NCBI RefSeq assembly: GCF_001938985.1
Contig: NZ_MKIN01000027.1
Location: 248,001-312,000, forward strand
DNA length: 64,000 nt
Reading direction: 5' to 3'
Origin: Gillisella taibaishanensis
Lineage (GTDB): Bacteria > Pseudomonadota > Alphaproteobacteria > Rhizobiales > Rhizobiaceae
A program made the position numbers and the translations under genes. The notes under the pieces are model-generated. The model was not told where the DNA came from, ran no database searches, and worked only from the letters and a program-made list of their open reading frames with translations. Each line of letters starts with the position of its first letter. The stretch's first letter is position 1. This document shows, piece by piece, positions 8,976 to 17,791 of the stretch.

Positions 8976-10612
8976 CCCTCAAGCATGGCGGAAAATGGCT
9001 GAAAGGCGGATGAACATTCGATCGGCGGCGCCATGTCGTCGTTGCCGGCGTCGATCAGGTTTACCACCCGCACCCGGCGGGCCGGATCGGCTTTCAACAG
9101 ATCGGCAAAGCTGACTGGCCCGGGACCGAGCGTGATTGCGGCATTGAGCGGTGCGTCCTTGGAGGTCGGGTCGGCCGAACCTACGAGCTGCGGCGGCGCG
9201 CCATCGAACTGGACCGTGTCAAGGAAGAGGCTCAACGGCTGGTAACGGCTCTCGTCGCGGATGCCGCGCAGAACGATGCGGCCGGGAGTGCCGGACGCAC
9301 TGCCGGTATAGCGCATGTTGCGCACGGTAATGCCGGAGAAGTCAGGCATCTTGTCGCCTGTCTTGTCGGAATAGCGGGTGTCGAACACCAAGGGTGCAGC
9401 GACATTGCGCATGCAAATATCCTCGTAGAGGACATTGCCGACTTTTCCGCCCCGCGAAGTGTCCGATTTGATCCTGAGCCCGTTGCCTTCAGGGCTGTCA
9501 TGGCCATCCATCACAAGGTCAAAGACGTGAATATCGTCGACGCCGGAATTGGTTTCCGAGCCGATCGACAGGCCATGGCCATAGTAGAAGCGGTTATGGG
9601 CAAAGGTCATCCGCGTCGATGGCTTGTCGCCGCCGGCCTTGATCGCCACATGGTCGTCGCCGGTGCTGATGGCGCTATAGGCGAGCAAAACCTTGGTCGA
9701 CTGGCCGGGATCGAAGCCATCAGTATTCTTGACGGTGTCCGGGGTAAAGCAGGTGGCCGGCGTCAGCTGGTCCGGCGTCGTGCCAGGCGGGCAGGCGTAG
9801 TCAGGCTTGGTATAAACAGCACTCGGGCTCAGGATCTTGATGCCCCAGGCGGTAAGCCCGGTCACGCCATTGCTGACGACATGAAAGTTTGGGCTATTGA
9901 TGAGCGCGATGCGCGACAGCGTGAAATTCTCGCCGCCCTCCACTTCGAGCAGCCGGAAGACATGCTGGTTGAGCCCCTGTTTCGACTGCCATGCCACATC
10001 CCACCAGGAGCGCTTGCCAGCATTGTCGCCCGACAGAAGCAGCGACCCACCGCGCCCGTCGATCTTCCCCTCTCCGGCAACGCCTGCGCCCTTGGTATCC
10101 TTGGCAAGCAAGAGAGGCTTGCAGGTCTTATCCCAGGATGTATTGGCCGTGCCGCAATCGCCAGCGCCCTTGTCGTAATCCTTGGGGTCGCGGGAGGCAT
10201 AGAGGGTAACGGGCTTGTCGACGAACAGGATCACGCCGCTTTTCAGCGTGAGCGGTCCCGTCAGAAAAGCATCCTGGCCATCCGTGCCCGCCGTGAGCTT
10301 GACCAACCCGCCCGCGCAGCCGTCGATCGCCGCCTGCAGGCGCTCCTGATCTGGATGAACGGCCTTGCCATCGGCATCCGCCGCATCGACGGAACCGTCT
10401 TTACTCGTCAGCGCCGCCGGCAGCGTGGCGCAGACCGTTGTCGGTAGGTCCGGCTCGGTGATCGATCCCCATTGGGTGGCGACGGCCGGCTCTGCGGCGC
10501 GTGCTGCAACAGCAGAGAGGCCGGCAATCAGCAGCGCGCAGGTGAGCTGCCTCGCAACAGCGGCTTGCAGACGAAAGATGGACGGCAGCGAAGCAGATGC
10601 GGAACCGGGCAT
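8963..10612 (-). CDS. Secreted polygalacturonase, glycoside hydrolase family 28
   Basis: A 549-residue exported enzyme predicted to cleave galacturonan of plant pectin. The N-terminus has a signal peptide (hydrophobic LTCALLIAGLSAVAARAA, cleavage near AARA-A). The GH28 active-site blocks appear in order: NTDGFDPG, STGDDHVAIK (the DD pair), GHGLSIGSE and RIKSD, so the catalytic acids, His and Arg/Lys are all present. ATG 10612 follows AGGA at good spacing; the upstream TTG at 10633 is less likely. Allorhizobium vitis secretes a polygalacturonase linked to grape root decay (established), which makes this a plausible host-interaction gene. It stands alone. Confidence 0.92.
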   Translation of the reverse strand: MPGSASASLPSIFRLQAAVARQLTCALLIAGLSAVAARAAEPAVATQWGSITEPDLPTTVCATLPAALTSKDGSVDAADADGKAVHPDQERLQAAIDGCAGGLVKLTAGTDGQDAFLTGPLTLKSGVILFVDKPVTLYASRDPKDYDKGAGDCGTANTSWDKTCKPLLLAKDTKGAGVAGEGKIDGRGGSLLLSGDNAGKRSWWDVAWQSKQGLNQHVFRLLEVEGGENFTLSRIALINSPNFHVVSNGVTGLTAWGIKILSPSAVYTKPDYACPPGTTPDQLTPATCFTPDTVKNTDGFDPGQSTKVLLAYSAISTGDDHVAIKAGGDKPSTRMTFAHNRFYYGHGLSIGSETNSGVDDIHVFDLVMDGHDSPEGNGLRIKSDTSRGGKVGNVLYEDICMRNVAAPLVFDTRYSDKTGDKMPDFSGITVRNMRYTGSASGTPGRIVLRGIRDESRYQPLSLFLDTVQFDGAPPQLVGSADPTSKDAPLNAAITLGPGPVSFADLLKADPARRVRVVNLIDAGNDDMAPPIECSSAFQPFSAMLEGAPI

Positions 10613-10992
10613 GAGCAATCCTTGAAACGGCAATTTTCTAAAGGCGGAGTCTCCATCACGCCAATGCGAGATCTAGCGTGAATAAAGGCGCTCTGTGTTC
10701 AAACCGGTGATTGGCCCGAAATCAAGACCGTCAGATGCGCCGCAGCCGGCTCATCGGTAAAATATTTTCGCTGCCGATCAAAAAAATGCAGCATGGATCT
10801 CCAAGGCCGAAAAAGCCGTTGACCGAAGCCGTGGGTCGCGCCATAAAGCACGCCATGAAAACGAGCACCTGCATCATCTGCTGGAACATTATTCGCTAGC
10901 GCATGCGCTGGCCCGGCCGTTTTCGTCTCTTGCACAGTCCCAGATGACAAACGCTCCGGTCCAGCCGGGTATCATCACGTCTGGAGACCGCC
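10613..10992. other. Divergent promoter region, polygalacturonase and cysS
   Basis: 380 bp between two divergently read genes. It must hold both promoters. ATCGG...CCGAT flanking AAAATATTTT near 10753-10778 makes a weak hairpin. No small gene or RNA is recognisable. Confidence 0.5.
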
Positions 10993-12378
10993 ATGGCCGA
11001 GGGCCTTAAGCTTTACAATACACTGACGCGCAGCAAGGTCGATTTCACCCCGATCGACCCTAAAAACGTGCGCATGTATGTCTGCGGTCCGACGGTCTAT
11101 GATTTTGCCCATATCGGCAATGCCCGACCGGTGATCGTCTTTGACGTGCTCTACCGGCTGCTGCGGCATGTCTATGGCGAGGCTCACGTCACCTATGCCC
11201 GCAACATTACCGACGTCGATGACAAGATCAACGCGCGGGCGCTCAGGGATTTTCCTGATCTGTCGCTCAATGACGCCATCGCCAGGGTGACGCAGAAAAC
11301 GGCCGACCAGTTCAGCGCCGATGTCGAGCGGCTTGGCAATCTGCCGCCGACGGTCGAGCCGCGCGCCACAGACAATATCGCCCAGATGATCTCGATCATC
11401 GAAACACTGATCGCCAAAGGTCATGCCTATGTGGCCAGCGGCGAAGTGCTGTTCGACACAAGGTCGATGGCCGCTTATGGCCAACTATCCAAGCGTAATC
11501 TCGATGAGCAGCAGGCCGGCGCCCGCATTGCCGTCGAGGCGCACAAGAAGCACCCGGGCGATTTCGTGCTGTGGAAACTCTCCAGTCACAATGAGCCCGG
11601 CTGGGACAGCCCCTGGGGTCGTGGCCGTCCGGGCTGGCATATTGAGTGCTCGGCCATGTCCAAGCGCTATCTGGGCGAAGTCTTCGACATCCATGGCGGC
11701 GGGCTGGACCTGATCTTCCCGCATCATGAAAACGAGATCGCCCAGTCCTGCTGCGCCAATGGCACCGACGTGATGGCAAACGTCTGGATGCACAACGGCT
11801 TTGTGCAGGTTGAAGGCCAGAAAATGTCGAAGTCGACAGGCAATTTCTTCACGATCAACGAATTGCTGGACACAGAGAGCTTCGGCACCCGCAAATGGCC
11901 GGGCGAAGTGCTGCGGCTGGCCATGCTGATGACCCACTATCGCGAGCCGATCGATTTTTCGGTGAAGCGGTTGGAGGAAGCAGAGCGGCTGATCGCCAAA
12001 TGGCCGGCCGGTGACGCCGGTGATGCGGCACCGAACCAGAGTGTGCTTGACGCCCTTGCCGACGACCTCAACACGGTTGCCGCCGTGCAGGCTCTGCACG
12101 GACTGGCGTCATCAGCGAATGCCGATCCGACCAAGCTGCCAGTCTTTCTGGCCAGCGCAGCTCTGCTCGGCCTTCAGCCGAAGAAAGCCGAAGTCAGTGA
12201 AGACCTGTCCGCTGCAGTCACGGCCCTGGTCGAGATGCGGCTCGAAATGCTCAAGGCGAAGAACTTTGCGGAAGCAGACAAGATCCGCGACGATCTTCTG
12301 ACCAAAGGCATTCAGCTAAAGGACGGCAAGGACAAGGAAACCGGCGAGCGCGTGACGAGTTGGGAGGTCAAGCGCTAG
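10993..12378 (+). CDS. cysS: Cysteinyl-tRNA synthetase
   Basis: A 461-residue class I aminoacyl-tRNA synthetase charging tRNA-Cys. The HIGH-type motif is HIGN at residues 40-43, preceded by the zinc ligand Cys in YVCGPTVYD. Further metal ligands lie in HIECSAMS and HHENEIAQS, and KMSKS is near residue 277. Length and motif order match the bacterial enzyme. A strong hairpin follows 17 bases after the stop codon. Confidence 0.98.
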   Translation: MAEGLKLYNTLTRSKVDFTPIDPKNVRMYVCGPTVYDFAHIGNARPVIVFDVLYRLLRHVYGEAHVTYARNITDVDDKINARALRDFPDLSLNDAIARVTQKTADQFSADVERLGNLPPTVEPRATDNIAQMISIIETLIAKGHAYVASGEVLFDTRSMAAYGQLSKRNLDEQQAGARIAVEAHKKHPGDFVLWKLSSHNEPGWDSPWGRGRPGWHIECSAMSKRYLGEVFDIHGGGLDLIFPHHENEIAQSCCANGTDVMANVWMHNGFVQVEGQKMSKSTGNFFTINELLDTESFGTRKWPGEVLRLAMLMTHYREPIDFSVKRLEEAERLIAKWPAGDAGDAAPNQSVLDALADDLNTVAAVQALHGLASSANADPTKLPVFLASAALLGLQPKKAEVSEDLSAAVTALVEMRLEMLKAKNFAEADKIRDDLLTKGIQLKDGKDKETGERVTSWEVKR

Positions 12379-12395
12379 GCGGTTTGCGGCTCTTT

Positions 12396-12422
12396 CCCCT
12401 TCTCCCCAGCGGGGAGAAGGGG
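12396..12422 (+). terminator. Hairpin downstream of cysS, repeated-element type
   Basis: CCCCTTCTCCCC (12396-12407), loop AGC, then GGGGAGAAGGGG (12411-12422) form a perfect 12-bp stem. It is followed by GCGGTAGCCGGATGAGGGGG, a combination familiar from a dispersed hairpin repeat in rhizobial genomes. There is no long T-run, so termination may be aided by Rho or the hairpin may mainly stabilise the 3' end. Confidence 0.6.
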
Positions 12423-12505
12423 GCGGTAGCCGGATGAGGGGGCGAAGCAAAGCACCCCAAATGACGATTTTGGCAAGTCTTCGCTGATACTAGGGAACGA
12501 CATCG

Positions 12506-12907
12506 ATGATCGATCACATGAATATCAAGGTTGCCGATTTTGAACGTGCAAAGGCGTTTTACGATGCCGCCTTTGCGCCGCTTGGCGCCTCCCTGCTTTA
12601 CATGGTGCCGGAGGAATACTCGAACGGCGTGAAAATGGGCGGCTATGGGCGCGAAAAGCCGGTCTATTGGCTTTATGAAGGCACACCGCCTGAAGGCTAC
12701 CACCAGCATATTGCATTTGCCGCCGAAGACCGGGCTGCGGTCGACGCCTTCTACCACGCCGCCATTGCCGCCGGTGGCAAGGACAATGGCGCGCCAGGCC
12801 TGCGGCCGCATTACCATCCGAACTACTATGGTGCCTTCGTATTTGATCCCGACGGCAATAATATCGAGGCGGTGTGTCACAAGGCCGAGGACGACCTTAC
12901 CCGCTAA
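12506..12907 (+). CDS. VOC family (glyoxalase/dioxygenase-fold) protein
   Basis: A 133-residue protein with the vicinal-oxygen-chelate fold. It begins MIDHMNIKVADFERAKAFYD, the usual first strand and helix with a His metal ligand, and ends in FDPDGNNIEAVCH, where the Glu is the usual last ligand. HQHIAFAAEDRAAVDAFYHAA forms the second half of the repeat. Such proteins can be lyases, dioxygenases or resistance proteins; no substrate can be assigned. It lies in a plus-strand run but is 75 bp away from vapB. Confidence 0.9.
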   Translation: MIDHMNIKVADFERAKAFYDAAFAPLGASLLYMVPEEYSNGVKMGGYGREKPVYWLYEGTPPEGYHQHIAFAAEDRAAVDAFYHAAIAAGGKDNGAPGLRPHYHPNYYGAFVFDPDGNNIEAVCHKAEDDLTR

Positions 12908-12925
12908 TTTGCGTCGGAGGTCGAT

Positions 12926-12951
12926 CCAGCATATGCTAAGGCCTATGCTGG
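12926..12951. promoter_or_regulatory. Probable VapB/VapBC operator
   Basis: A perfect 8-bp inverted repeat, CCAGCATA (12926-12933) and TATGCTGG (12944-12951), with a 10-base spacer, ends 31 bases before the vapB start. VapB antitoxins of the AbrB fold repress their own promoters by binding such palindromes (family knowledge). Assignment to this gene is by position. Confidence 0.5.
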
Positions 12952-12982
12952 TGACTGGCCTGTACAGCTAAGGGAGGCGTCG

Positions 12983-13234
12983 ATGAGCGCGACACAGGAA
13001 AGACATGTGCGGGTGTTCAAGAACGGCCGCAATCGTGCCGTGCGCATTCCCGTGGAATTCGATTTTCCCGGCGATGAGGTCATCATGCGCAAGGAAGGCG
13101 ACCGGATCATTCTGGAGCCTGTCGTGAACAAGAAGGAAACCTTTGTCGCTTGGCTGCGCCAACAGCCACCGATCGAAGAAGATTTCCCCGATTTCGATCT
13201 ACCCGAGCCTCCACCGAGGCCCGTTGACCTATGA
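12983..13234 (+). CDS. vapB: VapB-type antitoxin, AbrB/MazE fold
   Basis: An 83-residue protein. The N-terminal half reads RVFKNGRNRAVRIPVEFDFP, the swapped-hairpin DNA-binding motif of AbrB/SpoVT antitoxins. The acidic, proline-rich C-terminus (DFPDFDLPEPPPRP) is the part expected to wrap around the toxin. GGAGG sits just before ATG 12983. Its stop overlaps the vapC start (ATGA at 13231-13234), which couples synthesis of the pair. Confidence 0.92.
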   Translation: MSATQERHVRVFKNGRNRAVRIPVEFDFPGDEVIMRKEGDRIILEPVVNKKETFVAWLRQQPPIEEDFPDFDLPEPPPRPVDL

Positions 13235-13656
13235 TCACCGCCCGCTTCATGCTCGACACCAATATCATATCGGATGTCGTGCGTAATCCAGCAGGACCGG
13301 CTGCCAATGTTTTGCAGACATTGAACAGGGACGATATCTGTATCAGTTCGATCGTGCTGTCGGAGATCCTGTTCGGGATCAGGCGCCGTGGGTCGGAGAG
13401 GCTTAGCAGATTGGTCGAAGGGGTGCTGGAGCGGATCGACGTCATTGCCTATGACGACGTGGCTGCCCGCAGATACGCCGATATTCGCACCGCGCTGGAA
13501 ACCAGGGGAACGTTGATTGGGGCAACCGACCTATTCATCGCCGCCCACGCGCTGGCGCTGGATATGGTCCTGATCACCAACAATGTGCGTGAGTTCTCGC
13601 GCGTACAGGGACTGCAATTGGAAAACTGGCTCGAAACGGCCACGGAGGAGCAATAG
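13231..13656 (+). CDS. vapC: VapC-type PIN-domain toxin
   Basis: A 141-residue PIN-domain ribonuclease predicted to cleave RNA and arrest growth when VapB is lost. The acidic metal-binding residues are present: Asp in MLDTNIISDVVR, Glu in VLSEILFGI, and Asp in LIGATDLFIAAHAL. The toxin therefore looks active. VapC enzymes typically cut tRNA or rRNA (family knowledge); the target here is unknown. It ends two bases before a GFA gene, so the module is physically at the head of a metabolic operon. Confidence 0.93.
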   Translation: MITARFMLDTNIISDVVRNPAGPAANVLQTLNRDDICISSIVLSEILFGIRRRGSERLSRLVEGVLERIDVIAYDDVAARRYADIRTALETRGTLIGATDLFIAAHALALDMVLITNNVREFSRVQGLQLENWLETATEEQ

Positions 13657-13658
13657 CC

Positions 13659-14147
13659 ATGTCAGAAACGGTCCATACCGGCGGCTGCCAATGCGGTGCC
13701 ATTCGCTTTCGCTCAACCGGCACGTTGAAAGACTCTTCGATCTGTCATTGTCGCATGTGCCAGAAAGCGTTTGGCGCTTATTATGCGCCGCTGGTTTCGG
13801 CGCGCGGCGTCGCATTTGAGTGGACACGTGGCACGCTGAAGCATTTCCAATCGTCGAACGTCGTCAAACGCGGCTTTTGCGGCGATTGCGGCACACCGCT
13901 GACCTATGAGGCGCCTGACGGTATGGCGGTCGCGGCCGGCGCCTTCGATGATCCATCCGCCCTACCTCCGTCGCTTCAATACGGCACCGAAGCCAAGATC
14001 GGCTTTGTCGACCATCTGCACGCATTGCCGGGCCATCCGACGGAAGAAGACCTGACGAACGAGCCCTTCCTCGATGGCCTTGTTTCCTACCAGCATCCGG
14101 ACCACGACACGGATCAATGGCCAACCGACAAAGGAGCAAGCGCATGA
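13659..14147 (+). CDS. GFA family (CENP-V fold) protein, first of three
   Basis: A 162-residue zinc protein of the GFA (glutathione-dependent formaldehyde-activating enzyme-like) family. Metal ligands are visible: GGCQCG near residue 7, ICHCRMC near residue 29, and FCGDCGTPLTYE near residue 74. Catalytic activity toward formaldehyde is doubtful for most members, so function is unassigned. It starts two bases after vapC, and its stop overlaps the next GFA start by ATGA. Confidence 0.9.
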   Translation: MSETVHTGGCQCGAIRFRSTGTLKDSSICHCRMCQKAFGAYYAPLVSARGVAFEWTRGTLKHFQSSNVVKRGFCGDCGTPLTYEAPDGMAVAAGAFDDPSALPPSLQYGTEAKIGFVDHLHALPGHPTEEDLTNEPFLDGLVSYQHPDHDTDQWPTDKGASA

Positions 14148-14614
14148 GTGAGATCTTTTCCGGCGGCTGCCAATGTGGCGCGGTGCGGTTTCAGGCGGCA
14201 AAGCTGGGCCGGCCGTCGATCTGTCATTGCCGTATGTGCCAGAAGCAGTTCGGCAGTTTCTTCGGCGCGCTGGTCACCGCCGATCAGGCGCATCTGACCT
14301 GGACGCGCGGCCAACCGAAGCTCTACCGCTCCTCGGCAAAGGTGAAGCGCGGCTTTTGCGAAAAATGCGGCACGCCGTTGACCTACCAGCATGCCGAGGG
14401 CGTGGAACTGGCCATCGGCGCCTTTGACAACCCGGCCGCCTTCGAGCCGGAAATTCAGGTCAATCACCACAAGCGCTTGCCCTGGATCGACACCTTGTTT
14501 GAAAAGCCGATCTATGAAAATGCAGATCAGGAAGCCGTCTGGGCGGGTATTGAATCCTTCCAGCATCCGGACTTCGATACGCCGGTCTGGCCGCCTGAGG
14601 ATGACGGACAATGA
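14144..14614 (+). CDS. GFA family (CENP-V fold) protein, second of three
   Basis: A 156-residue paralogue of the gene before it, with the same GGCQCGAVRF, ICHCRMCQKQFG and FCEKCGTPLTY zinc motifs. The frame is open from 14117, but ATG 14144 overlaps the previous stop and begins at the family N-terminus MSEIFSGGCQCG. Its stop overlaps the third copy by ATGA (14611-14614). The amino-acid differences between copies show the duplication is not recent. Confidence 0.9.
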   Translation: MSEIFSGGCQCGAVRFQAAKLGRPSICHCRMCQKQFGSFFGALVTADQAHLTWTRGQPKLYRSSAKVKRGFCEKCGTPLTYQHAEGVELAIGAFDNPAAFEPEIQVNHHKRLPWIDTLFEKPIYENADQEAVWAGIESFQHPDFDTPVWPPEDDGQ

Positions 14615-15117
14615 GAGAGCAAATTCACTCCGGCGGTTGCCAATGCGGCGCGATCCGCTATCGGGCGACCGGCGCCGTCGGCAATCCGCATGTCTGCCAT
14701 TGCCGCATGTGCCAGAAAGCCTCAGGCAATTACTTCCTGCCGCTCGGCTCCATCAAGCGCGAGCGGTTCACACTCGTGCGCGGCGAGCCGCAATGGTTCC
14801 ACTCCTCCGATCTGGTGAAGCGCGGTTTTTGCGCCCATTGCGGCACGCCCCTGTTCTTCGACGTGCCGGAAGCGGATTTCATCAATATCACGCTGGGCTC
14901 GCTGGACGACCCCACCACGGTCAAGCCGGTCGAGCAGGCCAATCTCGACAGCAAGATGCCGTGGTTTGCCGACCTCGATAGGCTGCCGGTCGAGGCACGG
15001 GAGGCCAGTACGGACTGGCTGGCAAAGGTCGGCGAGAGCCAGCATCAGCATCCCGACCACGACACAGCAGACTGGCCGATGGACTGGCCCCAACATCAGG
15101 GATCGCCCCATGACTGA
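14611..15117 (+). CDS. GFA family (CENP-V fold) protein, third of three
   Basis: A 168-residue third copy with intact zinc motifs GGCQCGAIRYRA, VCHCRMCQKASG and FCAHCGTPLFFD. The C-terminus is longer and His-rich (SQHQHPDHDTADW), a tail echoed in copy 1 (SYQHPDHDTDQW). It overlaps the downstream pip gene by 8 bp, continuing the translationally coupled chain. Confidence 0.9.
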   Translation: MREQIHSGGCQCGAIRYRATGAVGNPHVCHCRMCQKASGNYFLPLGSIKRERFTLVRGEPQWFHSSDLVKRGFCAHCGTPLFFDVPEADFINITLGSLDDPTTVKPVEQANLDSKMPWFADLDRLPVEAREASTDWLAKVGESQHQHPDHDTADWPMDWPQHQGSPHD

Positions 15118-16066
15118 TTTGCGCAGCTTCTACCCCGAAGTCGAGCCGTTCGAGACCGGATTCCTCGATGTCGGCGACGGCCATGTGATCTATTGGGAGC
15201 GGGTCGGCACCAAGGGCGCGAAACCGGCCGTGTTCCTGCATGGCGGCCCGGGCGGCGGCATCAATGCCAACCAGCGGCGGATTTTCGATCCCGCGCTCTA
15301 TGACGTGATCCTGTTTGATCAGCGCGGCTGCGGCCGTTCCACGCCGCACGCGCATCTCGAAGCCAATACGACCTGGCATCTGGTCGCCGATATCGAGCGG
15401 TTGCGCCAGATGATCAGCGTGGAGCAATGGCTGGTTCTCGGCGGCTCCTGGGGCTCGACGCTGGCGCTGGCTTATGGGCAGACCCATCCCGAGCGGGTCA
15501 GCGAACTGGTATTGCGCGGCATCTATACGGTGACCAAGGCGGAAATGGACTGGTACTACCAGTTCGGCGTTTCCGAAATGTATCCGGACCGCTGGGAAAA
15601 ATTCGTGGCGCCCATCCCGCTAACAGAGCGTCAAGATATGGTCTCGGCCTATCATCGTCGGCTGACGGGTGACGATAAGGCGGAGCAGCTGGCCTGCGCC
15701 CGCGCCTGGAGCCAGTGGGAAGGGGCCACGATTTCGCTGATCCCCGACCTCACGCAGATCGACACGTTCGGCGACGACCATTTTGCCATTGCCTTCGCCC
15801 GGCTGGAAAATCATTTCTTCATGAACCATTGCTGGCTGGATGAAGGGCAGTTGCTGCGCGACGCCCACAAGCTCACGGGCATTCCCGGCGTCATCGTGCA
15901 TGGCCGCTATGACATGCCCTGCCCGCTGCGCTACGCCTGGGAACTGGCAAAGGCCTGGCCGGATGCCAGCTTGCATATTATCGAAGCCGCGGGCCATGCG
16001 ATGAGCGAGCCTGGCATATTGGACCAGATCATCCGCGCGACAGACCGTTTCGCCGGGAAGGCATAA
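15110..16066 (+). CDS. pip: Proline iminopeptidase, alpha/beta hydrolase
   Basis: A 318-residue cytoplasmic peptidase predicted to remove N-terminal proline from peptides. The HGGPGGG oxyanion motif, nucleophile GGSWGSTLAL (serine in GxSxG) and the C-terminal EAAGHAMSE histidine match the S33 family. The frame is open from 14966, inside the third GFA gene, but ATG 15110 gives the normal N-terminus (LRSFYPEVEPFETG). It overlaps the upstream gene and ends one base before the cimA start. Confidence 0.93.
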   Translation: MTDLRSFYPEVEPFETGFLDVGDGHVIYWERVGTKGAKPAVFLHGGPGGGINANQRRIFDPALYDVILFDQRGCGRSTPHAHLEANTTWHLVADIERLRQMISVEQWLVLGGSWGSTLALAYGQTHPERVSELVLRGIYTVTKAEMDWYYQFGVSEMYPDRWEKFVAPIPLTERQDMVSAYHRRLTGDDKAEQLACARAWSQWEGATISLIPDLTQIDTFGDDHFAIAFARLENHFFMNHCWLDEGQLLRDAHKLTGIPGVIVHGRYDMPCPLRYAWELAKAWPDASLHIIEAAGHAMSEPGILDQIIRATDRFAGKA

Positions 16067-16067
16067 A

Positions 16068-17684
16068 ATGACACGCGAAAAGATCACCCTGTTCGACACC
16101 ACGTTGCGCGACGGCCAGCAGACGCCCGGCATCGACTTTTCCGTCGAGGACAAGATCGCCATTGCCGCCATGCTTGATGCCTTCGGGATTGATTATGTCG
16201 AGGGCGGCTATCCCGGCGCCAATCCGACCGATACCGCCTTCTTTTCCAAGAAGCGCACCGGACGCGCTCGTTTCACCGCCTTCGGCATGACCAAGCGCGC
16301 CGGCATTTCCGCCTCCAACGATCCCGGCCTTGCCGCGCTGTTGCAGTCGAAGAGCGATGCCGTCTGTCTTGTCGCGAAAAGCTGGGACTATCACGTCAAG
16401 GTCGCGCTCGGCTGCACCAATGATGAAAACCTGGACGCGATCCGCGACAGCGTCGAGGCTGTCACCGCCTCGGGAAAAGAAGCGCTGGTCGATTGCGAGC
16501 ATTTCTTCGACGGCTACAAAGCCAATCCCGATTATGCGCTTGCCTGCGCCAAGACGGCTTATCAGGCCGGTGCCCGCTGGGTGGTGCTCTGCGACACCAA
16601 TGGCGGCACGCAACCGCCGGAAGTCCGCGAGATCATCGCAGCCGTGATCGCAAGCGGCGTACCTGGCGCCTCGCTCGGCATCCACGCCCATAACGATACG
16701 GGCCAGGCGGTCGCCAATTCGCTGGCCGCCGTCGAAGCTGGCGTGCGCCAGATCCAGGGCACGCTGAACGGCATCGGCGAGCGCTGCGGCAATGCCGATT
16801 TGACCACCATCATCCCGACGCTCTGTCTGAAGCCGATCTATGCCGACCGCTTCGAAACCGGCATCGACACGGACAAGCTGCAGGATCTTACCCGGCTGTC
16901 ACATGGTTTCGACGAGTTGCTGAACCGCTCGCCCTTTGCCCAGGCGCCCTATGTCGGCGCGTCGGCCTTCGCGACCAAGGCCGGCATCCATGCCTCGGCG
17001 CTGCTGAAGGACCCCAAGACCTATGAGCATGTGGAACCAGGCCTGGTCGGCAACTTCCGCAAGGTCATGGTCTCCGACCAGGGCGGCAAGGCCAATTTCA
17101 TCAACGAGTTGAAACGGCGCGGCATTCCAGTCGCCAAGGACGATCCGAAGCTCGACCGGCTGATCGAGATCGTCAAGCAGCGCGAAGCCTCGGGCTATGC
17201 CTATGAAGGCGCCGATGGCAGTTTCGAACTGCTCGCCCACCGTACGCTGGGATCGGTGCCGGATTTCTTCGCCGTCGAAAGCTTCCGGGTGATGATCGAG
17301 CGCCGTTTCGACAGCAATGGAAACCTGAAGACGGTATCGGAAGCCGTGGTGAAAATGGTGATCGACGGCCAAGCGGTCATGTCGGTGGCCGAGGGAGACG
17401 GCCCGGTGAACGCGCTCGATATCGCGCTGCGCAAGGATCTCGGCAAGTTCCAGAATGAAATCGAAGACCTGGAATTGGCCGACTATAAGGTCCGCATCCT
17501 CAACGGCGGCACCGAGGCTATCACCCGCGTGCTGATCGAATCCACCGACGCCACCGGCGCCCGCTGGTGGACGGTCGGCGTCTCCGAAAACATTATCGAT
17601 GCCTCCTTCCAGGCCTTGATGGACGCCATTGTCTACAAGCTGATGAAGAACCGGCAGCTGGCAGGACGCATCGCGGCGGAGTGA
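16068..17684 (+). CDS. cimA: (R)-citramalate synthase
   Basis: A 538-residue enzyme of the isopropylmalate/citramalate synthase family, condensing pyruvate and acetyl-CoA toward 2-oxobutyrate and isoleucine. The N-terminal TIM barrel begins with LFDTTLRDGQQTPGIDFS, and GIHAHNDTGQAVANSLAAV carries the metal-binding His pair. The C-terminal third (after about residue 400) is the LeuA regulatory dimer domain. The length fits CimA better than LeuA or homocitrate synthase. It is the last gene of the coupled run starting at vapB and ends at a strong terminator. Confidence 0.93.
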   Translation: MTREKITLFDTTLRDGQQTPGIDFSVEDKIAIAAMLDAFGIDYVEGGYPGANPTDTAFFSKKRTGRARFTAFGMTKRAGISASNDPGLAALLQSKSDAVCLVAKSWDYHVKVALGCTNDENLDAIRDSVEAVTASGKEALVDCEHFFDGYKANPDYALACAKTAYQAGARWVVLCDTNGGTQPPEVREIIAAVIASGVPGASLGIHAHNDTGQAVANSLAAVEAGVRQIQGTLNGIGERCGNADLTTIIPTLCLKPIYADRFETGIDTDKLQDLTRLSHGFDELLNRSPFAQAPYVGASAFATKAGIHASALLKDPKTYEHVEPGLVGNFRKVMVSDQGGKANFINELKRRGIPVAKDDPKLDRLIEIVKQREASGYAYEGADGSFELLAHRTLGSVPDFFAVESFRVMIERRFDSNGNLKTVSEAVVKMVIDGQAVMSVAEGDGPVNALDIALRKDLGKFQNEIEDLELADYKVRILNGGTEAITRVLIESTDATGARWWTVGVSENIIDASFQALMDAIVYKLMKNRQLAGRIAAE

Positions 17685-17717
17685 GCCGCAAGGGGTTTCT
17701 CGACCACCGAGTGATCA

Positions 17718-17745
17718 AAGGCCAGCAAAACTGCTGGCCTTATTC
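17718..17745 (+). terminator. Intrinsic terminator after cimA
   Basis: AAGGCCAGCA (17718-17727), loop AAAC, TGCTGGCCTT (17732-17741) then ATTCG. The 10-bp stem is perfect. It separates the cimA operon from the ars operon. Confidence 0.75.
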
Positions 17746-17762
17746 GTTTCATTGGTTTATCT

Positions 17763-17788
17763 AACATCTCAATTACTCTTGAGATGTT
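17763..17788. promoter_or_regulatory. ArsR operator
   Basis: AACATCTCAA (17763-17772) and TTGAGATGTT (17779-17788) form a perfect 10-bp inverted repeat with a 6-base spacer. It ends three bases before the arsR start codon, so a bound ArsR dimer would block both transcription and the ribosome site. Position and symmetry fit ArsR/SmtB operators. Confidence 0.75.
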
Positions 17789-17791
17789 GAA

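Noticed and set aside
9500-10447. 315-codon plus-strand frame over the polygalacturonase
   Set aside because: Antisense to a gene with complete GH28 motifs and a signal peptide; the translation has no domain signal.
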